Assembly (NCBI RefSeq): GCF_042477335.2
Contig: NC_091260.1
Span: forward strand, 56,817,501 to 56,881,500
Reading direction: 5' to 3'
From: Ovis canadensis
Lineage: Eukaryota > Chordata > Mammalia > Artiodactyla > Bovidae
Length of the DNA: 64,000 nt
The position numbers were made by a program, and so were the translations under genes. This document shows, in pieces, positions 35,895-47,423 of this stretch (positions are counted from its first letter, which is position 1; each line of letters starts with the position of its first letter). The notes below the pieces were generated by a model. The model was not told the DNA's origin and ran no database searches. It was given only the letters and a program-made list of their open reading frames with translations.

Positions 35895-36088
35895 TACTAA
35901 ATGTCTGTATTCTCCTCAAATTTATGTGTTGAAATTCCAACTCCCCTTTTGGCTATATCTGGAATTGGGACCTTTAAGAAGGTAAGGTGAAATAAGGTCA
36001 CAAAGGTGGGTCCCTGATCTGATAAGATTAGTAGAAGAAGAAATACCACAAGACTTCTAACTCTTCTCCATCTCCTGTCTTTCATAAG
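35895..36088 (+). mobile_element. Ancient MaLR-type LTR fragment (MLT1A-like)
   Basis: Plus-strand counterpart of the 14948-15298 element: 'aatgtctgtattctcctcaa', 'atgtgttgaaattccaactcc', 'gggacctttaagaaggtaa', 'ggtcacaaaggtgggtccctgat', then truncated at the L1 that follows. Confidence 0.6.
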
Positions 36089-36190
36089 TAAATTCCTTTT
36101 AGTTTTAATTGAAGTATAATTGCTTTACAATGTTACATTTGATTCTGCTATATAACAAAATGAATCAGCTTTATGTGTGTATATATATGT

Positions 36191-36404
36191 GTGTGTGCTG
36201 TGCTTAGCTGCTCAGTCATGTCCGACTCTTTGCGACCCCATGGCCTATAGCCCACCAGGCTCTTGTGTCCATGGGATTCTCCAGGCAAGATTACTGGAGT
36301 GGATTGCCATGCCCTCCTCCAGGGGATCTTTCCTACCCTGGGATTGAACCCAGGTCTTCCACATTGCAGGAAGATTCTTTACCATCTGAGTCACCAGGGA
36401 AGCC
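36191..36404 (-). mobile_element. Bov-tA SINE in L1 3' UTR
   Basis: Minus-strand Bov-tA from 'tgtgtgctgtgcttagctgc' to 'gagtcaccagggaagcc'. Flanked by near-identical atgtgtgtatatat-type sequence (36173-36190 and 36405-36420), either a TSD of an AT/GT-rich target or slippage-modified. Confidence 0.92.
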
Positions 36405-36568
36405 ATGTGTGTATATATGTATACATATATATATTTCTTCTCTCTTGGACCTCCCTCCCACCCCACAATCCCACTCTTCTAGGTCATCACAGAGCACCAA
36501 GCTGAGCTACCTGTGCAACACAGCAGCTTCCCACTTTCTATCTGTTTTACGCTCAGTAGTGTAATCAT

Positions 36569-36707
36569 TGGAGAAGGCAATGGCAACCCACTCCAGTACT
36601 CTTGCCTGGAAAATCCAATGGATGAAGGTGCCTGGTAGGCTGCAGCCCATAGGGTGGCACAGAGTTGGGCACGACTGAAGTGACTTAGCAGCAGCAGCAG
36701 CAGCAGC
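36569..36707 (+). mobile_element. Single-unit Bov-A SINE with perfect 11-bp TSD
   Basis: One forward unit, 'tggagaaggcaatggcaacc' to a (CAG)7-type run. Direct repeat agtgtaatcat at 36558-36568 and 36708-36718. Confidence 0.94.
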
Positions 36708-37036
36708 AGTGTAATCATGTCAATGATACTCTTCTGATGCCTCCCACCCTCTACTTCCTCCCTCCTCCTTCTTTCCTTCCTCTCCCATGTCCATTCTCTA
36801 TGTCTGTGTCTCTATTCCTGCCCTGAAAATAGGTTCATCTGTACCATTTTTCTAGATTCCTTATGTATAAGCATTAATATATGATATTTGTTTTCTTAAC
36901 TTTGTATCACAGTCTCTTAATTACCACCCCTCGAATCCATCTAGGGGGCCAGGTTCAGATTTCACCTGGGAAGCTCCTGAGGTGGTTTCCCATGAACAAG
37001 CATACCTAGAGACATACCTCTTTCTTTTAAATCCTC

Positions 37037-37672
37037 TCAGTTCAATTCATTCGCTCAGTTGTATGTGACTCTTTGCGACCCCATGAATTGCAGCACACCA
37101 GGCCTCCCTGTCCATCACCAACTCCCGGGGTTCACTCAGACCCATGTCCATCTAGTCGGTGATGCCATCCAGCCATCTCATCCTCTGTCGTCCCCTTCTC
37201 CTCCTGCCTCCAATCCCTCCCAGCATCAGAGTATTTTCCAACAAGTCAACTCTTTGCATAAGGTGGCCAAAGTACTGGAGTTTCAGCTTTAGCATCATTC
37301 CTTCCAAAGAACACCCAGGGCTGATCTCCTGTAGAATGGACCGGTTGGATCTCCTTGCAGTCCAAGGGACTCTCAAGAGTCTTCTCCAACACCACAGTTC
37401 AGAAGCATCAATTCTTCAGCACTCAGCTTTCTTCACAGTCCAACTTTCACATCCATACATAATCACTCAAAAAACCATGGCCTTGACTAGACAGACCTCT
37501 GTTGGCAAAGTAATATCTCTGCTTTTGAATATGCTATCTAGGTTGATCATAACTTTCCTTCCAAGGAGTAAGCATCTTTTAATTTCGTGGCTACAATCAC
37601 CATCTGCAGTGCTTTTGGAGCCCCCCAAAATAAAGTCAGCCACTGTTTCCACTGTTTCCCCATCTATTTCCC
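37037..37672 (-). mobile_element. BovB 3' portion
   Basis: It starts at the tail (tcagttcaattcattcgctc), covers the 3' region and ends in 'ccactgtttccccatctatttccc', truncated. A fairly well preserved minus-strand frame codes for the BovB C-terminus. Confidence 0.94.
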
Positions 37673-39555
37673 TTATTTTTAATTATTCAATCAAATCTTT
37701 TTGAAATCAAAGGTGAGAAGTCAAATAGTTAATACTTAAATGTCCCTCCAAAGTTTTGTAATAGAAAAACAGAAACAAGAGATTTCTATTTCCAGGTTTA
37801 GAATGGGATTAGAGCTGTTGAAAATTGTTGGATTATTTTTTCAGACAAATGGCATACTTGTAAAAAGATCCTGGAACTAATTTATATAGTAAAATATTCC
37901 TGAACTCAGTTTTATATTCACCCATTCCACTTCAGACTAGACTCTTGCATGTTGGCAAGATAGGACTTAAAGCAGATCTAGTCTGGCAGGCCAGCATGGA
38001 GCTGTTACTGGGTGAAACTGAATGTTTAGACATTTCAGTTAGATAGTTGTTTTTTATTGTTATCTTTTACTAAACAGCTTCTGAAAGTATTTTCTACTTC
38101 TGAAATAGAGTCATTTAAATAAGAAGAAAGTAGGTCTTTACTCTTACTAAGGCACTGACAAATCTTAAGCAACCTGAGAAGTTTTGATAATCTATATGAA
38201 CAAAACTTTTTGAGAATACTGATTTAGAGAGATTATAATATCGGAGAGTTCCTAAAGCGGTCATTACATTCTTAACCTACATGTGACAGAAAGGTGAAAT
38301 AAGATTTCAATATATTGACTAGAGAACTCTAGGCTGTTAATGCCCATGCTATAGCTGTGGCATTATATGAGACCTTATAATCTTTATTCCCTGTTAATCT
38401 ATAATTAGTATGACTGTACCATTAGGATAGTAAAAGGATTAATTACACAGGCTATAATTATGCTTTTAAATAAACACTTATTTATAGATGCAGTTAATGT
38501 GAATTGATTCCCCAGCTCATTGTGGAATCAGTGTTGAATCTTGACATTAGTCAGGTAAAAATTTTTTTTTCCTCAAGGATACAGCCTGAATGAGTGAATG
38601 GCTTAATATTTTCTAATTTTGCACAAAACTACTTTTACAAAATTCTAAGGATTATAATTTAGATTAAGCTATTTTAATGGATTCTGGAGGTGAAATTTAT
38701 TTCATCTTGTGTTGAGGTTCTCTCTGGAAGTATCTGCCTCTGGAGAAATTAGATTCCATTAACTGGCTGATTCATTTAACCTGCAATTCTCAGAAAACAA
38801 ACACACTGGCCATCACCAGAGGCTGAATATTTGAAGAAGAGACCACTTTGGTTTTATAAGCCTGTGAATTCTTTTTTTTTTTTTTTCATCTGCTCAGAGT
38901 CCTTAAGTAAACAGTATCTGACTATTTACTCTGTGCCACAGAAGGATGGTAAAAAAATGCCTCCACTTTTTGGAACTTACCCAAATTAAAGAAATAAAGT
39001 CTCCATAGAAATGCAGCTGGCTTCAGTCAGCTAGGTGCTTCACTACATCTCTGTTTTCTACATTTTTCTCCCTCTAAATATGTTTTTCTTCTCTGAGATA
39101 CCTATCTCCTTTATGCATACTGTTACCTAGTGGTGCTTTATTTTACCTGACCACCAAAATCCACAGAGAAAGGGAATGTGCCATCGTTACAACTTGCATA
39201 GGTAAGGTTTGAGATTTTGAAGCTGTAATTGTGCGTGTATCAAACACTCCCCTGCCTTCTTCTGCGTTAGTGTATGGCAATGTCATGCTTTATTCAGTCC
39301 CCCAAGTAATTCAACTTTGGGTTGAAAAAAAAACAGATGTTAAATAGATATTAGCAAATTGAACGCATATTGACTGACTTTTTAAAGTGAAGCGAAGGCA
39401 TTATAAACATCAAGAAAACATCAAAGATTCACAGGACTGTATGTTTAGGCCAGGTGAAAAATGGTTCATATTATTCTCTTGGTTCCTTCTGCATTCTGCT
39501 TCACATTGAGCTGAAAAAAGTTAAAAAGCCAACATTCTGCTAAAAAATAATTACC
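37673..39555. other. Long low-repeat stretch
   Basis: About 1.9 kb, AT-rich, with a T-run at 38873-38886 and an A-run near 39325. No gene or named repeat that I can support. Confidence 0.5.
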
Positions 39556-39713
39556 TGAGACTTCTCTTGTGGTTCAGTGGTTAAGACTCCACACTGTTAA
39601 CACAGGGGGCCTGGGATCTATCCCTGGTCAGGAAACTAGATCCCACATGTCACAGCTAAGCCACAGTGCAGCCAAATAAATCAGTAAAAATAAAGAATAT
39701 TAAAAAGAAATCT
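39556..39713 (+). mobile_element. CHR-like tRNA-derived SINE
   Basis: 'gacttctcttgtggttcagtg' head, 'gttaagactccacactgtta', 'cctgggatctatccctggtcag', then an A-rich tail (aaataaatcagtaaaaataaag). Older than the Bov-tA copies; subfamily uncertain. Confidence 0.75.
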
Positions 39714-41063
39714 TCATGCAAATAGCTTGAATAGATCTAAATGAACTTACATATTCATTTACATTTTGTGAATTTTTACTAAAATTATACTTTTTTAAAT
39801 GTACCAAAAGTTAAAAAATCCTGAAAGTAACTGGGTTTTTCACCTGGAAAGTTTCTCCTCTGTAACCCCAGCCTTCCCATGTACACTGCGTAACCTGAGA
39901 AGATGTTGAATAGGTGATGAAAGATACTTTACAGCAAAGGAAAGAAAAGTTTTTAAAAATAATATTGTACTCATATTGTTTTATTCATTTTATAAACTTT
40001 CTATAGGATTCTTTAAAATTAGTACAAAATATAAAACTAAGTAGGCTAGAAATATGAGAACTGCAAAGTCAAGACCATGGTGTAAGAATTTCTATGTTAG
40101 TTCAGGGTACTTGAGTTTTGAGAATAAGATAAAGCCAAAGTGTGGAGTTAAGAGCACTAAGGTGTGCAAGGTATTGCCTCCCTAGGATCTTTTATCATAA
40201 AACCTCCTAAGACCATTGAGAAGACTGATCCCTTCTACTAAATCACCAGTGGATATTGTTGACCTGACTTGGTAGTTAAACTTTGGAAATTCTAACAGCT
40301 TATATAAGGTATCTCATTAGAGAAATTTATCTTCTCTGACAGCCAGATAGTATTGTGACCATGAAATAATGGGATATAAAATAGTCTGTCTTCATATACT
40401 TGGTAGTAAATTTTTAATAAACATCTCCCTATTGTGTAGTAATGTGAAAACAAAACAGAAATGGTTTTGGGGGGGGGCGGTGGCTAGATGTCACTCCTGG
40501 TTTATTGATTACTGTTTTATGAAAATTGGCCAAACAATCCCTTTGGATTTCAGCTTTGTATTACATGAAAGAGAACTTAAAATAGCCTTTTTTTTATTTA
40601 TTTCACAGGGATTTTGTAAGTAATCAAAGTGTTTAAAGTGGGTGCATATGTGTAAATAACATTTTGAAAAAGGTTAACATCTAAATGTTAGGCAAGAGAA
40701 ATATTAAAAAAAATAGCTCAAAAGGAATATTTGTTCATTTTTGCTTGTGTAGGCAGGTCATTTGTGTTAATCTTTTAAAATCTTTTGGTTTTAAATATTA
40801 CAGTACATTCATTCTTCATGCCCAAGTCACTCAAACTGAACATGGTTTTATTGAGTGTTTGTAGCGTGTAGATACTGGAATAGGCTGGCCTTTTTAAAAT
40901 TTAATGTCTGCACTTAGTCTGTAGTTATGCTTCCTATTTTGATCGAAATGAGGTTGCATTTTTGAAACCCTAACACTGGTATTTTGATCACATTAGGTAT
41001 CTTACTCTTTTCTATCATACCAATGTTTGCTTGACAAAGATTGTTGTTTCTCACCTCCCACAG
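39714..41063. other. Unassigned stretch upstream of an exon-like segment
   Basis: About 1.35 kb with no named repeat. A G8 run at 40470-40477. Ends in the pyrimidine tract 'tgttgtttctcacctcccacag' (41042-41063). Confidence 0.5.
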
Positions 41064-41143
41064 CTGTATACTCCACTTGCTGCATCACTTCAGGTCATTG
41101 CAATTTTAAACACAGGGGGCCTTGACAAATCCATGCATGAAAG
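41064..41143 (+). CDS. Candidate host exon, 80 nt, gene not recognised
   Basis: Seen: a strong 3' splice site (pyrimidine-rich tract then cccacag, ending 41063) and a near-consensus 5' splice site (AAAG/gtatgtg from 41144). Only one frame is open, starting on a codon boundary: LYTPLAASLQVIAIL... ending ...DKSMHER with two bases left over. The other two frames contain stops. It is not recognisable as repeat sequence. The start phase (0) agrees with the end phase of the segment at 20771-20865 on the same strand. Inferred: an internal exon of an unidentified gene, the two exons being separated by about 20.2 kb. Chance occurrence cannot be excluded without conservation or RNA evidence. Confidence 0.42.
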
Positions 41144-41576
41144 GTATGTGTCTTGTTTTTTTTGTTTTTTGTTTTTTGTTTTTTTTTCCCTAATCTCATG
41201 TTCAAGTCCATTAGATATATGTTATCCCTTGTGAACTTGGAAGTATCGGGATATCCTCCTTCATACTCCCCCCACCACCACCACCCAAATCTCACTGGGT
41301 TTAGAGATTGTGGCATTATTAGAAGGTAATTTTTCAGCATTAGTAACATTTTGGAGGCTGATTGTCCTCAAATTCAACCTTTAGGAAAGGTGGAATATTT
41401 TCCTTTTTGAAAAGAAAGGTAACTGGTATCAAAATTTTAGTAAGTTGCTTGCTTTTCCAATATTTATAAATAGCATCTCTAAATGGTATACTAAAAACAA
41501 ATGAACAAACCAAAAAAAAAAAAACCCACCAAAACACTATATAGCTATCCTGAAGGTGCATTGCATATATTATCAT
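41144..41576. other. T-rich and A-rich low-complexity stretch
   Basis: It begins with the donor-like gtatgtg followed by a (GTTTTTT)n-type run (41155-41188), then unassigned sequence, a CCACCACCA patch (41272-41286) and an A12 run (41513-41524). Confidence 0.6.
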
Positions 41577-41695
41577 TAGTGTCCTATGATGTTTTCCTGA
41601 TTAGTGGAGCTTATCCCTATGTTCTGGTTGATTGAGCTGTTTTTGTCTCTCTGAAGGGCAGTGCAGTGTTCGATAGTAGGTTTGCTGGTGTCTAT

Positions 41696-42252
41696 GGGTC
41701 CATGAAATTAAAAGAAGCTGACTCCTTGGAAGAAAAGTTATGACCAACCTAGATAGCATATTCAAAAGTAGAGACATTACTTTGCCGACTAAGGTCCATC
41801 TAGTCAAGGCTATGGTTTTTCCTGTGGTCATGTATGGATGTGAGAGTTGGACTGTGAAGAAGGCTGAGTGCTGAAGAATTGATGCTTTTGAACTGTGGTG
41901 TTGGAGAAGACTCTTAAGAGTCCCTTGGACTGCAAGGAGATCCAACCAGTCCATTCTGAAGGAGATCAGCCCTGGGATTTCTTTGGAGGGAATGATGCTG
42001 AAGTTGAAACTCCAGTACTCTGGCCAACTCATGCGAAGAGTTGACTCATTGAAAAAGACTCTGATGCTGGAAGGGATTGGGGGCAGGAGGAGAAGGGGAC
42101 TACAGAGGATGAGGTGGCTGGATGGCATCACTGACTCGATGGATGTGAGTCTGGGTGAACTCCAGGAGTTGGTGATGGACAGGGAGGCCTGGCGTGCTGC
42201 AATTCATGGGGTCGCAAAGAGTTGGGCACAACTGAGCGACTGAACTGAACTG
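41696..42252 (+). mobile_element. BovB 3' portion
   Basis: 5'-truncated plus-strand copy from 'catgaaattaaaagaagctg' to 'gcgactgaactgaactga'. Flanks share tgggt, a short possible TSD. It is fairly young: its (CTGAA) tail and most of the C-terminal frame are clean. Confidence 0.94.
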
Positions 42253-42299
42253 ATGGGTTCACTAAGTCTTTGGGCAGTCCTTCTGGCTTTGGCAGTGTT

Positions 42300-42580
42300 G
42301 CTGCTGCCGCCGCTGCTGCTAAGTCGCTTCAGTCGTGTCCAACTCTGTGCGACCCCACAGACGGCAGCCCATCAGGCTCCCCCATTGCTGGGATTCTCTA
42401 GGCAAGAACACTGCAGTGGGTTGCCATTTCCTTCTCCAGTGCATGAAAGTGAAAAGTGAAAGTGAAGTCACTCAGTCATACCTGACTGGTAGCGATCCCA
42501 TGGACTGCAGCCTACCAGGCTCCTCTGTCCATGGGATTTTCCAGGTAAGAGTACTGGAGTGGCTTGCCATGGCCTTCTCC
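42300..42580 (-). mobile_element. BOV-A2 SINE with perfect 8-bp TSD
   Basis: Two-unit reverse BOV-A2; its trinucleotide run is interrupted (gctgctgccgccgctgctgct). Direct repeat gcagtgtt at 42292-42299 and 42581-42588. Confidence 0.95.
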
Positions 42581-42625
42581 GCAGTGTTAGACACATCTAT
42601 TTCGGCGCCATGTCGAACCCCACTA

Positions 42626-42870
42626 GGGCTTCCCAGGTGGCGCTAGTGGTAAAGAACTCACCTGCCAATTCAGGAGGAATAAGGGATGCAGGTTCAGTCC
42701 CTGAGTCAGGAAGATCCCCTGGAAGAGGAAATGGCAACCTGCTCCAGTATCTTCTCTGGGAAATCCTGTGGACAGAGGAGCCTGGGGGCTACAGTCCATG
42801 GGGTCGCAAAGAGTAGGACATGACTGAAGTGAATTAGCACATGTACACACACACACACACACACACACAC
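42626..42870 (+). mobile_element. Bov-tA SINE with (AC)n tail
   Basis: The only forward Bov-tA here: head 'gggcttcccaggtggcgcta', body with 'ggaagatcccctggaagagg', BovB-like end 'gaagtgaattagcac', then an uninterrupted (AC)n run at 42845-42870, the usual Bov-tA tail microsatellite. Confidence 0.95.
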
Positions 42871-45800
42871 GTGTTCCAGAAATGTATGTGGTTTGGGGGG
42901 TGATCATCTCCTGGAGTACATGGCAATTCCAATATATACTGTAATCAACCTTGAAAAAGGCAATTTGTTCATGCATGTTGTATGTTCATAAGAAATGCTA
43001 AGATATGCATTTAATAAGTGGTTACCATGTTTCCTGTACTAAATGTTTTATACAAGGTATATAATCTTAGGTACTATGCAAAAATAAGTTTCATTTTATA
43101 GAACCTCTTCAGCATCTGTTTTTAGATGAAAGACTCTAGGTATTAAGAGCTGGCTGAAATTTTCACAGCCAAGAAGATGTAGTCCCTAGATTCAAAATGA
43201 AGAAGAAATTTTGCTCTTACCCACTTAAGCACAGCTTCCTTCATGCCCGAAGCCCATCCATTTTCCTTATATACCTTCCTAGTGGAGCAGACATACAACA
43301 ATAAGTAAACTAAATGCTCTTACATTTTTAAAGGTTTTAACTTCTCTCCGAATATTTCAATACATGTACCTGCAGGGTATATGACAGTGATGCATATGGC
43401 AGAATAAACATTTGTATCTTTAGGACTGTGTCAGTATTTAAGTGAATATCTCTATTCATGTGCTTGGCCTACTTCATTTGTCACTCCATCTAGAACTGGA
43501 GTTGGTGTGCCTATTTTACATATTCCATTTATCTGTTTGATTGTTATTTGTCAGTTTCTCTGTCTAGCAATCTACTTTAATATGCATCTAATGTGACTAC
43601 ATAGATCATTGTTCAACCTCAGAATGCTTGCTATGTCCTGTTTCATTTTTCAACTCTTCCCTCATCTAAAAGATTTAATGGTTTCTAAAATAATGGCAAT
43701 GGAAGCAATTCATACTCTAATGGAATTAATCTGACATACTTGAGTATATAGTAGTAGGTATTTTTCCTCTTTCCCCTTATTATTTAATGTAGATATAATA
43801 CTGAAATCAGGAGTGATTGTATTAAGTATACACTTACTATTAATATTTATTTTCATTATAAACATATATTTAAAAGTGTATAGGCATGTTAACCTCAAAC
43901 AATTTATGTCACTTTGGTACCATATCTCTCTGGTCTTTCATATCCAATTCATGGGTTACAATACAGTGCTTTAAAGGACATAACTTATGTCCCAGTGCTT
44001 TTTCATAAGATTCTAAGAAGTTGATGGGAGAACATTTAGCAGAAGCAGGAGAAAATTCTTGTAATAGATAGCTTGGGCAATAGACCCACTAGGGTATGTA
44101 ACTCTGCTCCAGTGATGACTTATAACCTTGGACAAGATACTTAAATTTTCTAAAACTCAGTTTTTCTCAGACAGAAATCACACAAGTTGTTTCAAACTGT
44201 CACTGTGGGATTTCTGCTTCTGGCTATAAGGCAATAATTGCCACCAGATTAACTGCAAAAAAAAAAAGAAAGAAAGAAAGGAAAGAAAGAAAGAAAGAAA
44301 GAACATATATACCAAAGGACTAATTTTCAAATGTTTGACATAACCTAAAAACAAATATTCTAAAGATAGAGCTGACTTATTGTTAAATTAGCTACCTGTC
44401 CCCCCAAAAAAACTTAAAATGAAATTTAGTCTCAACATTATAGCATTAACAATGGATAGCATACAATAAAAAATTACTAGATATACAAAGAAGCAGGATA
44501 AATCTAACTATTACAAATATATGCAACAAGCACATTGTCTGAGGTGACAGAAGTAGTGCTGACCTAAGTAACTTTGAAAAAGATTGAAGTCTGTAAATCC
44601 AAAGGCAAATAACTGTACATAAATGCTGTACACTAATTCATAATGTTGCTTACATTGAGAGTGCAGGTTAACAATATTGACACTCTAATCATGCATGCGG
44701 GACTGAAAAAATTGTGTAAATTAATGCCATATTGTGGGAGCTAAAGTTTTCACTTATGGAATGGAAATTTATAGATAAGCCTGAACAGGAAGTTAAAATG
44801 TGGCCTGGGGTAATGAATTCTAGTTGGAAACATCAGAATGAATTTGTGCATAGCTTAATATAGATACAGATGTTTACGTATAGAAGTATATATAGATATG
44901 TGAAAATATGTAGTAGTATACAGTAGTATATTTCCATGCTCTTTCAGCTGAAAGAGCCTGGAAGTAAAGACTCCAGAATCACCAAGTATCCCCAGCACTG
45001 ACATCTTGATTTCTGATACCATTCTCCAACAAAAGGAGCCAAGGTTTCTGGAGAAATGGCTGATTTAGTATTGGTTCCCATAATATGCAAAATATAAAAG
45101 ATGAGAATGGAATATGTTACAAAAAAAAAAACAATGACCCAACTGCCACACACACATTTGTGGAAATATGGTGAAGATCCATAGCTGGTGCAACTGAAAG
45201 AATTCCCAACATTTTGAGTGTAAAATAAAATAAAATTGCATAATGGCTGCATGTAAAACATTTGAGTCCAAACTGATATGAGTAAGTGATTTAAATATAT
45301 AAATAAATGGGGAGAATAAAAAAACTCATGTGTAAAACAATTCCAGTAATATATAGACCTAGTCTGCCTTCAAGGAGTTTGTGCATAAATCCCCACCTCT
45401 TAGGTGTGGGCTGCCATAGTAACCTTCTTCCGAAGAGAGCAATACAGGAAGTGAGGAAAAAAGAATTTTAGGGTAGAGAAACTTGGCAAATGCTGGCTCA
45501 GCCTTGTGATCAAGGTCAGCATAAAAAGTGTTAATTTATGTTTGCAGTATGTACCCTTATTATGGTGTGATGAAAATGGCACTTTACCTGTGTTTTCTTC
45601 TTCTCCAAACACATAGCCCTACTATAAACATGAGAAAAATATCACCAAATCCCAATACTGTACCTGAACAATCCTCCTAGAAACCATCCAGATCAGAAAA
45701 AAATATGGACCTTCTAAGAAATTGTCACAGATGAAAGGAACCTAAGGAAAAAATTCAATCAAATATAATGTCCTATCTTGGATAGAATCCTAGAACAGAG

Positions 45801-45892
45801 AAAAAGGCATTAGGTAAAAGGCAAGGAATTTGGAATAAGCTATGTATTCTAAGTAATAACAATATATCAATATTAATTCATTAACTATAATA
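42871..45892. other. Long unassigned stretch with a (GAAA)n microsatellite
   Basis: About 3 kb, AT-rich. A GAAA-type run at 44257-44302 is listed separately. Minus-strand frames of up to 105 codons (44944-45261) show no motif or splice context. No gene supported. Confidence 0.5.
44257..44302. repeat. A-run plus (GAAA)n microsatellite
   Basis: About 12 A followed by ten or so GAAA units with one GG interruption. Confidence 0.93.
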
Positions 45893-45894
45893 AG

Positions 45895-46082
45895 TGAAGT
45901 GAAGTGAAAGTCGCTCAGTTGTGTCTGACTCTCTGCGACCTCATGGACTATAGTCTAGGGAATTCTTCAGGGTGGAATACTGGAGTGGGTAGCCTTTCCC
46001 TTTTCCAGGGGATCTTCCCAGCCCAGGGATCAAACCCAGGTCTCCCGGATTGCAAGCAGATTAGTTACCACAAGGGAAGCCC
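45895..46082 (-). mobile_element. Bov-tA SINE
   Basis: Tail 'gtgaagtgaagtgaaagtcg' from about 45895, core with a small internal deletion ('ctatagtctagggaattcttc'), head 'ttaccacaagggaagccc', which lacks the usual 'atctgagc' bases. Left flank aactataataagtg resembles aactgtaataagtg about 10 bases beyond the right end. Confidence 0.9.
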
Positions 46083-46254
46083 AACAACTAAAACTGTAAT
46101 AAGTGGGCCATAATAATCTAATATGTTAGAAATAGAAACTGGGTAATATGTACACAGAAATTTTCAGTACTGTCTTTATACTTTTTCTAATCTGTTCTAA
46201 AATTAATGATTCTTTTAAAATATCAAAAATAAAACAGAAGATTTGTACATACCA

Positions 46255-46391
46255 TCCATAGGATTTTCCAGGCAAGAGTGCTGGAGTAGATTGCCATTTC
46301 CTTCTCCAGGGGATCTTCCCAACCCAGGAATCAAACCCGGATCTCCTGCATTGCAGGCATATGCTTTACCGTCTGAGCCACCAGGGAAGCC
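46255..46391 (-). mobile_element. Bov-tA SINE, tail half missing
   Basis: Only the head-side part: 'ccataggattttccaggcaa' to 'gagccaccagggaagcc'. The BovB-like tail is absent. Confidence 0.92.
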
Positions 46392-47022
46392 ATATTATCA
46401 ACTAACTCAACCTAATTTTCTTGGTGCAACAATACCACTAAAACCTGCATCATATGTATTTTTTTAAAGTATATGTGAAGCATTCACCATCATAAACCAT
46501 ATGGTAGACTTTGATATTCACCTCAATTTGAAATGACAGAGACATGTACACATGCATTCTCTGGCCTCAGATAAAATTATTTTATTGATTAAAAACCCAG
46601 AAAGATATCTTTTAAAATATCCAAGTATTTGGATACTTAGAAACCATTCTAGTGTATATATGTGTCAAATATGAAATAATAAGGCAAGTACAATTTATTT
46701 GGTTGTGAAGATTTATGTAGCTTTATTATCAAAGAAACAACTTACCAAAATTTGGGAATGCAGTTAGAGAATCTGAGAGAAAAAGATAGGTACCACAAAA
46801 TTACTGTATTAGAAAAAAGTAATATTACAATAACTGATATTGATAGAATAAGAGCATATATCAATAGACTAGGTAAACAATAGAGAATATCAATTAAACC
46901 TAGATCTTCAGAAGCACCAATAAAATTAAAAATCCTTATTTAGACTGAAACTATAGTGAGGAAATATATTAATTTATGAGTACTTAAAATAAATGATAAT
47001 TACTTGTGATTCAAGATTGAAA
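46392..47022. other. AT-rich unassigned stretch
   Basis: About 630 bases between a SINE and an LTR. No gene or repeat recognised. Confidence 0.5.
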
Positions 47023-47423
47023 TGTTGCCAGATTTGGGAAGGGGTCGAAGAGGACCCTCACTTGTGGGCCTCGATTCTTGGTATGGACACAAAGAAGAAT
47101 CTTATGAGATTATGAGTAGTCATTAGAGGTAATGAGAGGTCTTACCCCTGGCAAAAATAAGTTTATTGAAGAAAGGGAAGAATGAACAGAAAGAACACCT
47201 CTGGTAGAGGTCAGTCACGCCAAGAGAGGCACTGGCGCTGAAGTGATGGGGTAAGGGGGTTTTTCAAGACAGGATCTTTACATATTCATCTAGACAGGCT
47301 GGACTAATAGTTTTGATTGACAGTTGCTAGTTACATGATGACACGCTGTATTGCGCATGGCTTTTACATAATTCAGTCTGTTGCAATCAGATATATGTAT
47401 CTATAGAATATTTACGAACCCCT

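Larger units (their letters stand above)
36092..36910 (-). mobile_element. Artiodactyl L1 3' UTR, split by two SINEs
   Basis: Blocks 'ttttaattgaagtataattgc' (from 36100), 'cacagagcaccaagctgagc' (36489) and 'cattctctatgtctgtgtc' (36793) follow the order of an L1 3' UTR on the minus strand. Interrupted by Bov-tA (36191-36404) and by a single-unit Bov-A (36569-36707), so older than both. Confidence 0.82.
41577..42626. other. Unclassified segment split by BovB and BOV-A2
   Basis: Three pieces (41577-41695, 42253-42299, 42589-42626) are separated only by a BovB and a BOV-A2 with TSDs, so they were once contiguous. Read across the pieces on the plus strand, a frame of about 46 codons is open from near 41642 to the start of the next SINE at 42626. 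The sequence has more CpG than its surroundings (cggcgccatgtcg). I cannot name it; it could be a processed pseudogene piece, an L1 5' UTR in reverse or another repeat. Confidence 0.35.

Noticed and set aside
44944..45261. 105-codon minus-strand frame
   Set aside because: No motif, no conserved neighbours, and AT-rich composition; not supported as a gene.
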